From Nageia nagi (taxonomy: Eukaryota > Pinophyta), in the NCBI GenBank assembly GCA_050084985.1, contig JBITNC010000001.1:16988001-17052000 (forward strand): a DNA stretch of 64,000 bases, in the 5' to 3' direction. Shown here piece by piece: positions 52,801 through 64,000 of this stretch (within the stretch, counting starts at the first letter, position 1; each line of letters starts with the position of its first letter). The position numbers were made by a program, and so were the translations under genes. Under the pieces are notes generated by a model, which did not search any database, was not told the DNA's origin, and saw only the letters and a program-made list of their open reading frames with translations.

Positions 52801-53609
52801 TCAATTTTGAATAGACACCTCTTTATCTCACCAGTAATGAAAGCTAAGAAGTCATAGCAAATATGAGCTTCTATAATATTATAATCCATATGTATCATGG
52901 CTTCATTTGCTTCAATCTAGGTTTTCTTTCCTAGGATAACTACCAACACCTACAACACTTCTTTATCCTTTTTTCTTTCAAAAAGGGCTATTTGAGAGCT
53001 TGGTAAGAGTTTTGCTTTCCTAAAATCTTGATATATTCCACCAATCTAACTCAACATTTCATCTTGACTAACATAAAATTCATCCTTCTCCTTTTTTAAA
53101 TCAATTTATTTCTTAACATGGAAATTCTAATTTGTTGGAATAGCAAATGCTTGGATAATGGAATCAAGAGAGTAATCTATTATTGCTTCGAACTTTAGTT
53201 TTGATACATCTCCCTCTTATAGGGTCTTGAACATTCCTATTTGGTAACCCTTTTGGTGATGTTTGTGTACTAAGGAGTATAATAGCTTGGGGTAAGTAAA
53301 CAACTCATAGGGCACATAATAAGCCAAGCCCTGATCAATCATGACATCCCTTTTTGAATGAGCAAGTGAATTCCCCTTTTTAGTCAACTTAGGTGTCTTA
53401 TGCTAAAGAAGAATGAAACTAGGGTTAGCTCTCCATGTGTCCATGTGATTGATCACCCCTATCTTAGTCTAGTTTATTCTTAGTGCATTCTCAAGATATT
53501 CTTCCTGCAAGAAAAGAAGATCAACATTAAGTTGATCTACTTTAGCTACAAAGGATGATTGAGAAGTTACCATGATATCAATAACCTTCCTTGAACCTCT
53601 AGTTGTCAT
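49840..53609 (-). pseudogene. Decayed ORF2 of element D
   Basis: It starts at the ATG at 53609 (MTTRGSRKVIDIMVTSQSSF). The middle part is homologous to element A ORF2: GLAYYVPYELFTYPKLL parallels A's MHFVPHRCFPAPELV, and YSIEMGRQICGIESKYG (52380-52431) parallels FSIECARQMDYIDSKYG. A Lys/Glu/Leu-rich coiled-coil stretch (KDCSLKDKIVARLQNKNKEL) lies at about 50500-50900. Stops and frameshifts are frequent. The C-terminal boundary is uncertain. It follows the integrase, as in C. Confidence 0.75.
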
Positions 53610-54149
53610 TTAAAAATAGTAATTTGAGAAATGCAAAGTCCTATAACTTTTCTATCTCTTAACACAACTCAGCTTTGAAATCTATAAGTTCTAAATGCTC
53701 TAGAAACTTATCTGCTTGAAATCGGCTAAGTGTTGAACTATAGAGTATAGGGGGAATTTTATTTGTCCAAGGTTGGTAATATTTCCATTAATGGAAATTA
53801 CTACTTGATAATTAATTTCAAAGCATGCCAAACTTAATTTGTGGTACTTGTGTAGTGGTTTGTAAAATTTGAGGAAATCTTTTCTTAAATGCTACCTTAA
53901 TCTGAAGAAATCTTTTCTTAAATGCTGCTTTATTTAGTTCATAGTTGAGAAGTACACCAACATTAACTCTTGATAAAGTTGAATTAAAGTTGATCATTAA
54001 TGGCTACCAATAATTATTTTTCAACTATTTTTAATATACATTGCTTTGCATGCTCTACAAGCTCACATCATCACTTGGTAATGTTTCAAATAGATCTCAT
54101 TGATGAGAATAGGTAATTCTCAAGACCCAATAATATCTTGCAATTTGAA

Positions 54150-55370
54150 TACATTACTTTGCATGGCTTGAGTGATTATGTAAGGTCCATTCCAAAGAGA
54201 ATCAAATTTTTGGTGTCTTTCAAGTTTTTCTCTTTCCTCATCCCATTTGAGGATAATATCACCTGGTTCAAACTTTAGCTAAGAAGACCTTTTCTTAACA
54301 AACCACTTCTTGAAAATGTGCTGGCAATGTCGAAATGACTCATATGCTTTGTTCCAATCTTCCTTAAATTTAAAGAGCTAACTATATCTGGATTCTAGTG
54401 GCTCAAAGTGATAGTCCTCCATTTCTTATAGAATTTTCAATGCTAGTAACTCCATGTGTATTGGCAACATAGGTCATTTACCATATACCAGTGCATATGA
54501 GGATGTCCTTATTGTTGATTTTATACTGATCCTATCTATCCATAATGCAAAGTCTAATTATATATGCCATTATTTGGGATTCCCTTCAATTATCCTCTTG
54601 ATAATCCATGTTAGATTTTTGTTAGTTGATTCAGCTAACCTATTACCTTATGGGTATTAGTTTAAAGAGAACAACCAGTATACTCCATACTAAGCTACAA
54701 AGCTTGATAAATTACCTCCAATAAATGTTGGGCCATTGTCTGACATAATAGTCTATGGGATTCCAATGTGGATGATTATCCTTTTAATTATTTCTATCAC
54801 CACTTCCTGATCTATATTTTTACATGGCATAGCCTCTAACCATCTAGTAAAGTAATCTATTGCAATCAAAATAAACTTGTGGTCTATTGAGGAATTTGGG
54901 TTTATAACACCAATGAAGTCTATACCCCATTGTTGAAATGGTTCTTCAACTACCATAGGTTTGAGAGGCATTGCAACTTGTATCCTCTTTCCCATAAATC
55001 TGTTAAACTTATCACATTGTTGGGAAATCTTGAATGAATCCTAAAATATAGTGGGCCAATAATATCTAGCTTGTAATATCTTTGCTACTATAGTTGGTCC
55101 ACTATAATGCCTTCTAGATAATCCATAATGAAATTCATGCAATATTTTATGGGATTCATCTTGAGTCACACATCTAAGTAGGGTTTGATCAAAATTATTC
55201 TATATATATGATCATCTATCATGATAAACTTGACAGCATGCAACTTGAATCTCCTTCAAAAACCTGTCCATAGCTTCAAGGCACCTGCCAATTTGGAAAT
55301 AAGTCATAATTTGCTTAATCTAATCACTTTCTTGATTGAGTTGCTATTCATCCTCCATAAGAGCCATCAT
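54150..55370 (-). pseudogene. Decayed integrase of element D
   Basis: The frame at 54753-54995 reads EEPFQQWGIDFIGVINPNSS, HKFILIAIDYFTRWLEAMPCKNI and IIIHIGIP, the integrase core with its first catalytic Asp. The following decayed text near 54735 contains the SDN block. The zinc-binding region lies upstream at about 55020-55200. The C-terminal region extends to about 54150. Confidence 0.82.
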
Positions 55371-55399
55371 ATGTGAAACTTCAACTATATTTTCATAGA

Positions 55400-55950
55400 T
55401 AGCTTTACCTTTGATTAGCTTGGTTGGTTTAATTTCTGTCATATTCCATTATTTTAGTGATCCAACTAGCCTTTCTTTCACATAGATCTCCTTGTATAAT
55501 ATAATTTCTTACATCTAGATGGATAGTAAATATAAGGATTCTATTATAAGAGACATAATAATTGAATTTTTTAAACCTTTTCATTATGAAAAACACTTGC
55601 TTTTCAATAAATGAGTACCTTTGCTAGTGTTGATGCAGTGTTTGATTATGAAAGGCAATCGAGTATTTTCCATTGTTGTCATCCTTTTATGCTAGAATTG
55701 CAGCAATGCTTCTATCTGCTCCATGTGCATACATGATGAAATCTTTTGATAGATCAAGATTTTTAAGCATGAAACCTTTTGTTATACCATTTTTTATTTC
55801 TTTGAAGGTAAATTTTGCTTTATATAACCAAAAAAATATAGCATCTTTCTTTAGCATTGAAGTGATTGGAGATATAATCTCTAAAAAATTATTCATAAAT
55901 TTTCTAACAAAATTGATTTGACCAAGGAATGATTGCAAAGCCTTCTTTTA
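55400..55950 (-). pseudogene. Decayed gypsy RNase H of element D
   Basis: The frame at 55687-55938 reads MQSFLGQINFVRKFMNNFLEIISPIT, then LKNLDLSKDFIMYAHGADRSIAAILA, which is the RT-RNase H junction of gypsy Pol. The remainder is decayed. The integrase follows directly, with no second RNase H between. Confidence 0.75.
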
Positions 55951-56680
55951 GAGGGTAGTGGAAATGCATCTATAGCTTTTACTCTATCTAGATCAATTAC
56001 TAGTCCCTATTTTGAGATAATGTGGCCAAGCAACTTTCCTTGGTTGACCATAAAAATTGATCTTTTTTGGATTTATTGAAATCAAAAACTAGTCTTAGAT
56101 GTTCCAAGTGATCACTTCTACTTCTGGAGAAGATTGTGATATCATCTAGATAGATTAGTATAATCTTATTTATTAACTCACCAAATGCATGATCCATGGC
56201 TCTCTAAAAGGTGGGTCCTACATTAGAAAGACCATATGGCATTCATTGAAAATCAAATGTCCCCCATTTAGCAATAAATGTAGTTTTGAATTAATCTTCA
56301 TCTTTCACCCAAATATGGTTAAATCCTAAGTAACCATCAATCATTAAAAAATATCAAGCCTTAGATATTGTATGCAAGATCTACTCCATAGAAGGGAGAG
56401 GATAATTATCTTTAAAAGACATTTTATTCAAATTTTTAAAATCAATATAGAGTCTGATTTCTCCACTTTTCTTTCTAACAGGAACTAGATTTGCAACTCA
56501 AGAAGAATTCTTGATAGGATAAATAATTTTTGAATCAAGAAGCTTGATTAACTCTTGTTTCATAGCTTCCTCTATTTTTGGGTTGACTAGTCTTTATTTT
56601 TGCCTGTATGGTTTAACCTCTAGTTCAAGCTCAATTGTGTGTTGGATGACATTTTTGTCATATGTCTTAAGATCATCATA
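55950..56680 (-). pseudogene. Decayed reverse transcriptase of element D
   Basis: Text in order: VANLVPVRKKSGEIRLYIDFKNLN, KDNYPLPSMEQIL, LMIDGYLGFNHI, MPYGLSNVGPTF and KIILIYLDDITIFSRSRSDHLEHL. The catalytic YLDD is present. Stops occur at former Gln codons. Confidence 0.85.
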
Positions 56681-56920
56681 AGTCTAAGCAATTACTTAGG
56701 AAATTTTATGATAAATTTGAGACATCATAACCTTTTCTATATCAAAACACTCTGAACCAATTTTTATATACTTCTTGGATTCTACTTCCAACTCAACATA
56801 ATTCTTCTTTAGGATGATCGAAGACTTAGCATTTAGGACATCATCTAAATCAAATAGTCTTTCAAAAGAGAGCAATCCTTTTATTATAACATTATTTTTG
56901 AGTTGAATGACATTTAATTT

Positions 56921-57505
56921 TTAGAAAGAATCAAGCATTTTTTGACTACCAAAAGTGTGATCCACTACTTCATCCATGAAGAAGTTCACAATATGCTCAT
57001 CAGAGTTGAATACTTGCCAGAAGTTTATAACATTAGGTACTAAAGGCCTATATTGAACTTTGACTCCAAGAGCTCCTCTTTTATAATGAGCAAGATTATA
57101 ATGTGCCCCTTTTTCAACAAGTGCATCAACTATTTGGTTGCATATTTTAGAAATAAATATAAAATTGATAGCCAAAAATGACTCTAATAAATCCCACACT
57201 CTATCATTGTAGTTCTTCAGATAATGATGGTTTACACTGATTTGATTTTTGACCTACTTAATGACCAATTCAGAATCACCATTGACAATCAGGCATCTAA
57301 TGCCCATACTAATTACTTTATATAACCCTAAAAAAAGGGCTTCATACTCAATAGCATTATGTGTACAAGTCCATGTGAATCAAAAGGAGAATCTTTTGGT
57401 AGTTCCCTTAGGATATTTGAAGATTGCTCCAGCTTCCACATCCATGTCTACATCGAGAACCATCAAAATACATTATCCACATCTCATGTTCTTTATCAGT
57501 AGTGA
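56921..57505 (-). pseudogene. Extra RNase H of element D, placed before RT
   Basis: Text reads WIMYFDGSRCRHGCG, then HNAIEYEALFLGLYKVISMG, NGDSELVIK, a stop, VKNQI, and NQIVDALVEKG. All four catalytic blocks of a cellular-type RNase H are recognisable (D in YFDGS, E in EYEAL, D in GDSEL, D in VDALV). The domain sits between protease (57950-58242) and RT (below 56680), as in element C. The stop in VIK*VKN replaces Gln. Confidence 0.85.
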
Positions 57506-57949
57506 CTAAGATTGGCTACATTTTCTCATATAAATAATAATTTCCCATGCCAACATCTATGACCTAATAATTTAGATCATTTAATGAAATAACTCTAGTT
57601 GTTAGTAGTGATTCCCTTAGTGTGTCACTTTCAAATACTTTTACTAGCTATGTATCATTCATACAGTTTTGTTCAATGATCCTTTTGATATAGAAAATTT
57701 TGGATTCCTTCATTTAGAATATTTATCTATTTTTTTTGGAAATGAAGAAGAATATGACTATATTCTAAGGCTAGGTATCCTCCCAATTTAGTAGTAAATT
57801 CTTTGGAAAGACATATTTCGAATAAAGGTGAAAGATCAACTACAACAACATCTTGGACAATGCAAATATCAAGAAAGGTATTCAAAGTCATTTGAACTTC
57901 TTTAACACTACCAACTACATATACTAAGGAATAATCTAATTGTATGACA

Positions 57950-58242
57950 CCATTAATACATCTTGTAATTTATAGCTTCATTTCATCTACAACAACTTTA
58001 GGGATCACAGTTATTGCAGCTCTAGTATCAATCATACAATTGTTCACTACCCAACCTTCTAGTCTTAAATATAAATAGAAAGGTGGGCATATTGTTATAC
58101 CTATTGGAATTGGAGGGAAAAATTCAAACATGGCATATATGGGATTCTCTTCATTTGCCCTATTTTTACTATTTCTTAACTTCAAAGCTTCTTGCAAAAT
58201 ATCTAATTGACTTGGTATCTTTAATGCATCAAACATAGTCAT
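57950..58242 (-). pseudogene. pro: Decayed protease of element D
   Basis: The 90-codon frame ends NNCMIDTRAAITVIPKVVVDEMKL. It is a retropepsin-like active-site region with DTG changed to DTR. It lies between gag and the extra RNase H. Confidence 0.75.
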
Positions 58243-58299
58243 TCTAAAAGGAGTTTTCTTTAATTCTTCTACAATATTGTATGGAGCATATGGAATGGA

Positions 58300-59986
58300 A
58301 TTACTTGGTTTTTCTTATTGATGTGTTTTTAAATGTTGAGTAGTATTTTTTTTATCATAATCAGTAATGAAAGGATTTCTCAATGTACTAGGTCTTTCCT
58401 TCTTCAAGACTTCTATTCTAGTTGGAGCGGAGTTTGTTTCATCTAGGGCATTAGTACCTGAATTTGATGGCATAGTACCCAAACTAAATGGAACTTAATA
58501 ATGTTGGTTTTGAGGTTGAGCTAAGGGACCCTTATCTTTTTTAATTTCAGGTTGCACTTGAGTGGGTGCTTGATATTGCTAAGTGGATTGGGGTTGTTGT
58601 GGAACTGCTAAAGAAGTTGCTCTAGTTTGAATATAATTTGTTTATTCTCCAACATATCCTAGAAGCCAAAATTTCACCATTATGAGATCAACAACCAAAA
58701 TATAATGCACGTTCCACCATCTAGTTAGAATGTAAGCCCAAGTACTAATGTTGATACATTGCACATGAATTTGGAAAATGAGAAGCTAAACATGGTGGAC
58801 ACCAGTATGCAATGTATGAAGTAGCATTATTTGAAAAATTAATCATAATAGCATTTTATAATATTTAATTAGGATTTATATATTTTTTCTGGTTGACCTT
58901 AGGCTATAATCTTGGTTGATACTAATTATCATATCTTCTATAATTAAAACCATGATTCTACCTTTCTTGTAGAGTGAGCTTATTGGTGAGCTTATTCTTT
59001 CCTCTTCTTGAGATTTAGGTTTAATACCAATAATTATGGATGCAAAAGTGGGTAGTGATGATAACTAATTTTTAACAATAGGTTTGGGAGGAGGTGGTAA
59101 GGCAAGAACTCCAGGGTGACCTATTTGTGAAGCCTATTTGGAAGGTAAATTTAGAAATAAAGGCATGATTATTCTAGGCTGCATTTTACCAGAGGATATT
59201 AGGGTATGTTCTATGGTTTTTGCTATTTTATAAACATGTGTAAATGTATCTCTTAACATAATAATAAGCATATTGAGGTTAGGAAGAAAAGATTTCTTGT
59301 AATACACCAGAGCTTGTGCATTTGTTGGTCTAATCCTTACTAGTATGGACTTCTATGTTCTTTTGAATTTGATATTGAAATCATAAATGGATTCATGAGG
59401 ATATCTTTTGATACATGCTATGAGGCTAATAAATGTGCTATCATCATCATATATAGTAAATATTTTAATTAAGCCTAACATAACTCTCCCTATGAATTTA
59501 TAGATTGAGGGGTAAGAGTTCTAAACCACTTGGCTACTTTATCTTCATAAGAGTGTGACAATAACCTATTCATCATGGTCTCATTAGTAATATAAAATCT
59601 TGAAGCAAACAAAAATACATCTTAATAATGTTCATATGGCATCTTTTAGAGCAATCATAGTTAAGAAAAACCTTGAAAGCTACTTGAGGTATAGGAGGTG
59701 AATTAGCAGCAACAACCAAAGGATGACTATTATTCTAGGTAGAAAAATTTGTTGGTTGAGCCATACTTGGAGAATGGGTAGGAGATGAAGGATTTTTTAG
59801 GACTAAGTCAAATACAACTAACAATGGGATTTCCCTAAAGGGGAATAAAGGAGACATAACTTGAGAAATCTTTCACCTAGTCCTCTTGCAAGGAACTGAT
59901 AGCTCTTGAAATCTAGGCTATCTAAGGGAATTTTTGGCACTACTTCTAGTTAGTCTATATTTTGGAGGTGCTAGGGTTGAAAACAT
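58300..59986 (-). pseudogene. gag: Decayed gag of element D
   Basis: It starts at the ATG at 59986 (MFSTLAPPKYRLTRSSAKNSL). The zinc knuckle near 58770-58810 reads C-PP-C-LAS-H-FPNS-C, again CX2CX3HX4C as in A and C. The region between is broken by many stops but includes AFKVFLNYDC-like capsid text. Confidence 0.75.
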
Positions 59987-60114
59987 TGATTGGTTGATAT
60001 TAGAGTCACCAATAAGGTTAAAATAACCTTATAACCTTAAAGGATTTAATTGATATCCCACTAGATGAGGCTATTAGGCCTACCTACAAGCACTAAATAT
60101 GGAATTTAGCTCAA

Positions 60115-60132
60115 GTCCCACTAGGCATGCAA
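60115..60132 (-). promoter_or_regulatory. Leader block of element D
   Basis: On the minus strand TTGCATGCCTAGTGGGAC lies 17 bp after the 5' LTR. It differs little from the element A block. Confidence 0.6.
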
Positions 60133-60149
60133 TAAATAGAACTAGCTAC

Positions 60150-62164
60150 TATTGATTGATATAGCATAACCTCAAAGGGTTTGGTCTGGTCATGTTCTCC
60201 ACTACCTACAATGGTAAGTTCCTTGAAAGAGCAAAATAATGTGGGGATGTTGTTGTGTTGGTTTTCTACTCAATCTCTATTTTATAGGTTGGTTCCTATC
60301 TATATTCATGGTTAAAAGTAATAGGAAAGGAATGAAAGTAAAAAGAGTTATAGGAAAGAAACAAGTAAATAAAAAGAACTAAAATAAGAAATATACAACC
60401 CAAGCATTGTAGCATAGGTGGTAATCCAAAGCCAAGATTAAGAATGGTAAACTATTTATCTCACACTTAGGGTCTTGTAATCACAATACACAGCCATAAT
60501 GCAAAGAAAATATTTCATAAATAATGCCACAAAATCAATAAATAGCCACTTTTTTGCAAGAGGAAAAAGCATTATCTATTTGTATAATTATATGTGAATA
60601 GATCTTATAGATTTGGAAAAATTTGCTAAAATGTTCAACCCTTTTGATCTCTAAGAGCTAGCTATTTATACAACTTCCCCCTTCTTGGGTGGTTGAGTTT
60701 CATTAATATACATATTTGCTAGCATTTAATGAAATAACTAAAATATCACCATTTACATAAATTTTACAATTATGTTAGATTACACAGTAAATAAGTACCA
60801 ACAACATGACTATCTAAGAATTTGCAATTTCTAAATAGTCATATCCATAGAGTCACAATCCTTCTGACATGTCATTGATTTCTCATTCTTTAGACTTGTA
60901 GCTAATTTGAGATAGCACTATAGCTTTCTAAGTAATTATTTAACTACAAATTGATGGGTATAATTTGGTATAATACTCTATTAGCTACTATCTACTTCTC
61001 TACAATCTTTATGATCTCTATTATAGATGTCAATCATTAGAGTAATGGTGTTTGATAGACATTATGTTAACATGGTTCAAGAAGTGTCACTGTTATGTGG
61101 AAATGAGTTGGTGTCAATACATTAATAGGTGCCCAAGGCTCAAACACTTAAGATAAAATGAACTTGAGTGTTTCTTCTTATGCATTACTCTTACCTTTGC
61201 TTGGTAGGTTCTATGTTCTTCATCTAGGATTTGTTGATGATTTGGCTCTTCTGGGACCCATTGATTTCAATCAAAAATCATGATGTCATCTCTCAAAATT
61301 GATGAGCTCTATTGATGATCTAGTTCTTTTGGGACCCACTAATTTTAATCAAAAATCATGACATCATATCTTAGAATTGGTGGGCTTTATTGATGATCTT
61401 CAAAAATCTTCACTCGCATTGCTTGCTCTAGGACCCACTAATTTCAATCAAAAACTATGACATCATCACTCAAAATTGACAAGCTCTATTAATGATCTTC
61501 AAAAATCTTCACCCACCATTACTTGCTCTGAGACCTGCTAATTTCAATAAAAAAACTATAACATCATCACTTAGAATTAATGGGCTCTATTAATGATATT
61601 CAAAAATCTTCACTTGCATTACTTGCTCTAGGACCCATTGATTTTAATCAAAAACTATGACATCATCACTCAAAATCGATAGGCTCTGTTGATGATCTTC
61701 AATTTGAATTTATGCAACTCCTAGACACTTGTGTGAATAATTCTTGAACACTCTAAAGAAATAAACATAACTCCTAGATATTCTTATTTGCATAATTTTT
61801 GGGTATTCTTTACAATTCTTCCAAGTACTCTAAAGAAAATAACATAACTCCTAGGTTCTCATAACTACCAAGTTCTCATCACTCCCAAGTGCTAAAGAAT
61901 AAAAGAATAAAGAACAACATGACTTTTATTCACATAACTCTTGGGTGTTTTTATTTACAAGATTGACACTCTAAGAGAAAGAAATGAGAAGAGGAGGGAT
62001 TAACAAGAATACAAGAATTTACAACTCATGGAAACTCTAAGATAATAATATGCCTCCTAGGTACTTTTATGTACATAACTCCTAGGCACTAAAGAATAAA
62101 ATAATAAAGAATAAAGAATAATTTAGAATTACCTTGATTTAGAGTGTAATTATAAAAGAATATA
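60150..62164 (-). repeat. 5' LTR of element D
   Basis: This 2015-bp LTR begins TATTGATTGATATAG on the + strand (TG mutated to TA) and ends AGAATATA. It is followed by the GTTAC duplication at 62165-62169. Confidence 0.85.
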
Positions 62165-62169
62165 GTTAC
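62165..62169. repeat. Right target site duplication of element D
   Basis: GTTAC is an exact copy of 47788-47792. Confidence 0.85.
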
Positions 62170-62225
62170 TTAGTTAATGTAATGAATATGAATAGAATGG
62201 ATTTTATATTGTATTAAGGGTCTTA

Positions 62226-62268
62226 TATACATACATACATACATACATACATTATATATATATATATA
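62226..62268. repeat. Microsatellite (ATAC)n followed by (TA)n
   Basis: About seven ATAC units are followed directly by about eight TA units, just outside the right end of element D. Confidence 0.9.
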
Positions 62269-62269
62269 A

Positions 62270-63060
62270 GGTAAATTTATATCAGTGCAGATGTTGGCAT
62301 TTTTAGGGAATTAGGAGATCTAGTTGTCAATTAACAGTCATGATGACATAAAGGCACAAAAATTCATATTTGAGCCTCATAAAATTAAGGTTTCATAATG
62401 TTTAATATTATGGGAATCTTAAGGTGAAAAGCAACCTAAGTACCTATAATGAATTTGGGCATAAAGTTCAAGATGAAACTATATTTATGTTACTAGGATA
62501 GGTGATAGGAGACAAAAATATTTTGAATGTTTAAGAAATATTATAAGGAATCTAGCATAAGCATTGGTGTAATATATAGGGAATGGAGCTAGGTATAACA
62601 TTTGCAGCACCAGTCTAATCTTCCAAAAAAGTTTGGACACAAACAAATGATGATAGTTTGGAAAAGTTTGTATATGGATATGAGCAAAAAGTCATCAAAT
62701 GGAACCAAGCTACATTTTTCTTAGTAAATAATAATGAAACCTATTAAGGCATAAGTAATGACCTCTAAAATGATCTATATGACCTCAAAGAACTATTGGC
62801 TTCCTAAGATTTGGTAGGAAGGCCAATGCATGCTGATGTCGATGTTCAGATGAAGTTAAAAAGGAATATGGGGAATTGATTCATAGTGTTAAATGGATGC
62901 CCCTAGTGTGGTTAAGATGAAAGATAAAGGAAATACATCCTAGCATGAACATGGAGCTCTAGTGGGAATTTGACCATAAAACTAAAATAGGCACTTATAC
63001 TACTACATACATGTCAAAATATTGTAAATGATAAGAGCAAGAATAATAGTGTGTAACTTT
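62270..63060. other. A+T-rich sequence without recognised feature
   Basis: I find no LTR pair, conserved protein text or structured repeat here. It may be an untranslated part of the element whose gag lies to the right. Confidence 0.4.
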
Positions 63061-64000
63061 TTATTGTGGTGGATGAATATTACTCATAAAGTTGACACTT
63101 GTGTTAGATGATTTAGTTTTAAAAAAACTTTGAAATGGATTGTTGAATATTCCCATGCTCTTGTTCTTCTCATACTTAGGACCTCTTAATTTTTTTGGAT
63201 TATCATATGATTTTGGTTCTAGGAAAGATACCTTCTTTTGATCAATTAGGTCTTGAATCTTATTGAGAAATGTCACACAATATTTTGTTGCTTTTCCTCA
63301 TTATTGGTGATATTTATAAAACTTATCTAATTTGCATGCCTACTATAAAGGATGGTTAAGTTGTGGGCTCAACTAGTAGAACCAATAAATTTCATTTGAT
63401 TAAGGCCCTTGTGACTTCATCAATGTCATCATAGATAGGTGTGAATTTTCATCTAAGAAATTTTTGACATTATGTGTATGTTTATTTCTCTTCTTCATCA
63501 AATTTTTGAACTACATTTGATGATATTATTTATTATTGCACTAATTCCACTTTGGATACTATTTAAGCTTCTTGGGTTTGTTCCTTTTTGTACCTATGTT
63601 GAGCCTATGAAGGTGACTTATCACTCTTTTGCTTTGATTCAGGTTTCCAATGTCCATATTTGATATTGAATTATTCCATTTCCAATAATGCCTATAGAAA
63701 CTCATCAAGAGATAGCTTACAATAATCAAAACATTTTTCTACATACTTTGGTTGAATTTCCTAAAGGAAGGTCATGATTTTCATATCATCATTTGTATGA
63801 ACCAAATTAGCATTTTTAGTCCAAATTTTGATAAACTTCTTAATAGAATGACCTTCTCTTTGGTTTAGCTTCATCAAATCACTGAATATAATCTCCTTTG
63901 CAATGTGGATTTGATAATTATCACAAAATATAGTCTTGAATTATACAAAATTAGTAATGCTAGCATGTGGCAATTTGCTAAATCATTTTGTGGCCTCTCT
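63061..64000 (-). pseudogene. gag: Decayed gag of another gypsy element, cut by the window edge
   Basis: On the minus strand the text near 63700-64000 reads SKLPHASITNF, IHIAKEIIFSDLMKLNQREGHSIKKFIKIWTKNANL, which resembles the capsid part of gypsy Gag. A zinc-knuckle-like region follows (KFYKYHQ, GKATKYC, FLNKIQDLIDQKKVSFLEP) at about 63230-63330. Stops are present. The start of the gene lies beyond the right edge. Confidence 0.6.

Larger units (their letters stand above)
47793..62164 (-). mobile_element. Element D: old autonomous-type gypsy element with extra RNase H and ORF2
   Basis: This 14372-bp element lies on the minus strand with LTRs at 47793-49774 and 60150-62164 and an exact GTTAC duplication. 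The order on its own strand is 5' LTR, leader block, gag, protease, extra RNase H, RT, RNase H, integrase, ORF2, 3' LTR, the same as element C. The sequence is well diverged from C, so the shared architecture marks a lineage rather than a recent duplicate. All frames are broken. Confidence 0.9.

Overview
The window is a plant genomic region made almost entirely of nested LTR retrotransposons in different states of decay. I see no intact host gene, tRNA, rRNA or CRISPR array. The element families (Ty3/gypsy of the Tat type, a Tork-like Ty1/copia element, plant-mobile-domain relatives) point to a land plant. The depth of nesting, the A+T richness and the CpG-poor decayed copies suggest a very large genome. 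A gymnosperm is plausible, but nothing here proves it.

Layout. (B) An old Tat-like Ty3/gypsy element on the + strand is the host for most later insertions. The end of its 5' LTR is at 1 to about 640, its body runs from about 640 to 26.3 kb in pieces, and a putative very long 3' LTR lies at 38.84 to about 45.59 kb. Nested in B are: (A) a young, CpG-rich, pol-less LTR element at 1679-10100 (+) with target duplication ATTTT; a solo LTR at 14343-14839 with target duplication CATTC; a Tork-like copia element at 18062-23305 (-) with target duplication ATAAA; and (C) an old autonomous-type element at 26304-38773 (-) with target duplication ATCCT/GTCCT. A decayed plant-mobile-domain (PMD) gene lies antisense inside the putative B 3' LTR (39.65-42.05 kb), and a second, intron-bearing one lies at 45.69-47.62 kb (+). 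(D) Another old autonomous-type element occupies 47793-62164 (-) with target duplication GTTAC. A gag fragment of a further element runs off the right edge.

The main result is that A, C and D are three members of one unusual lineage. They share: (1) a Gag zinc knuckle shortened to CX2CX3HX4C; (2) in C and D, an extra RNase H placed between protease and reverse transcriptase, whereas B in the same window has it after the ordinary RNase H; (3) a large ORF of unknown function (ORF2) after the integrase; (4) LTR arrays of a TGACGTCA-type motif; (5) a related leader block just inside the 5' LTR. Element A has lost everything from protease to integrase but keeps gag and an intact 1160-codon ORF2, with LTRs only about 1% diverged. 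ORF2 therefore looks like something the element needs in its own RNA or particle, while polymerase and integrase can be supplied in trans.

All coordinates were read by eye from the sequence. Edges of decayed coding regions are approximate.
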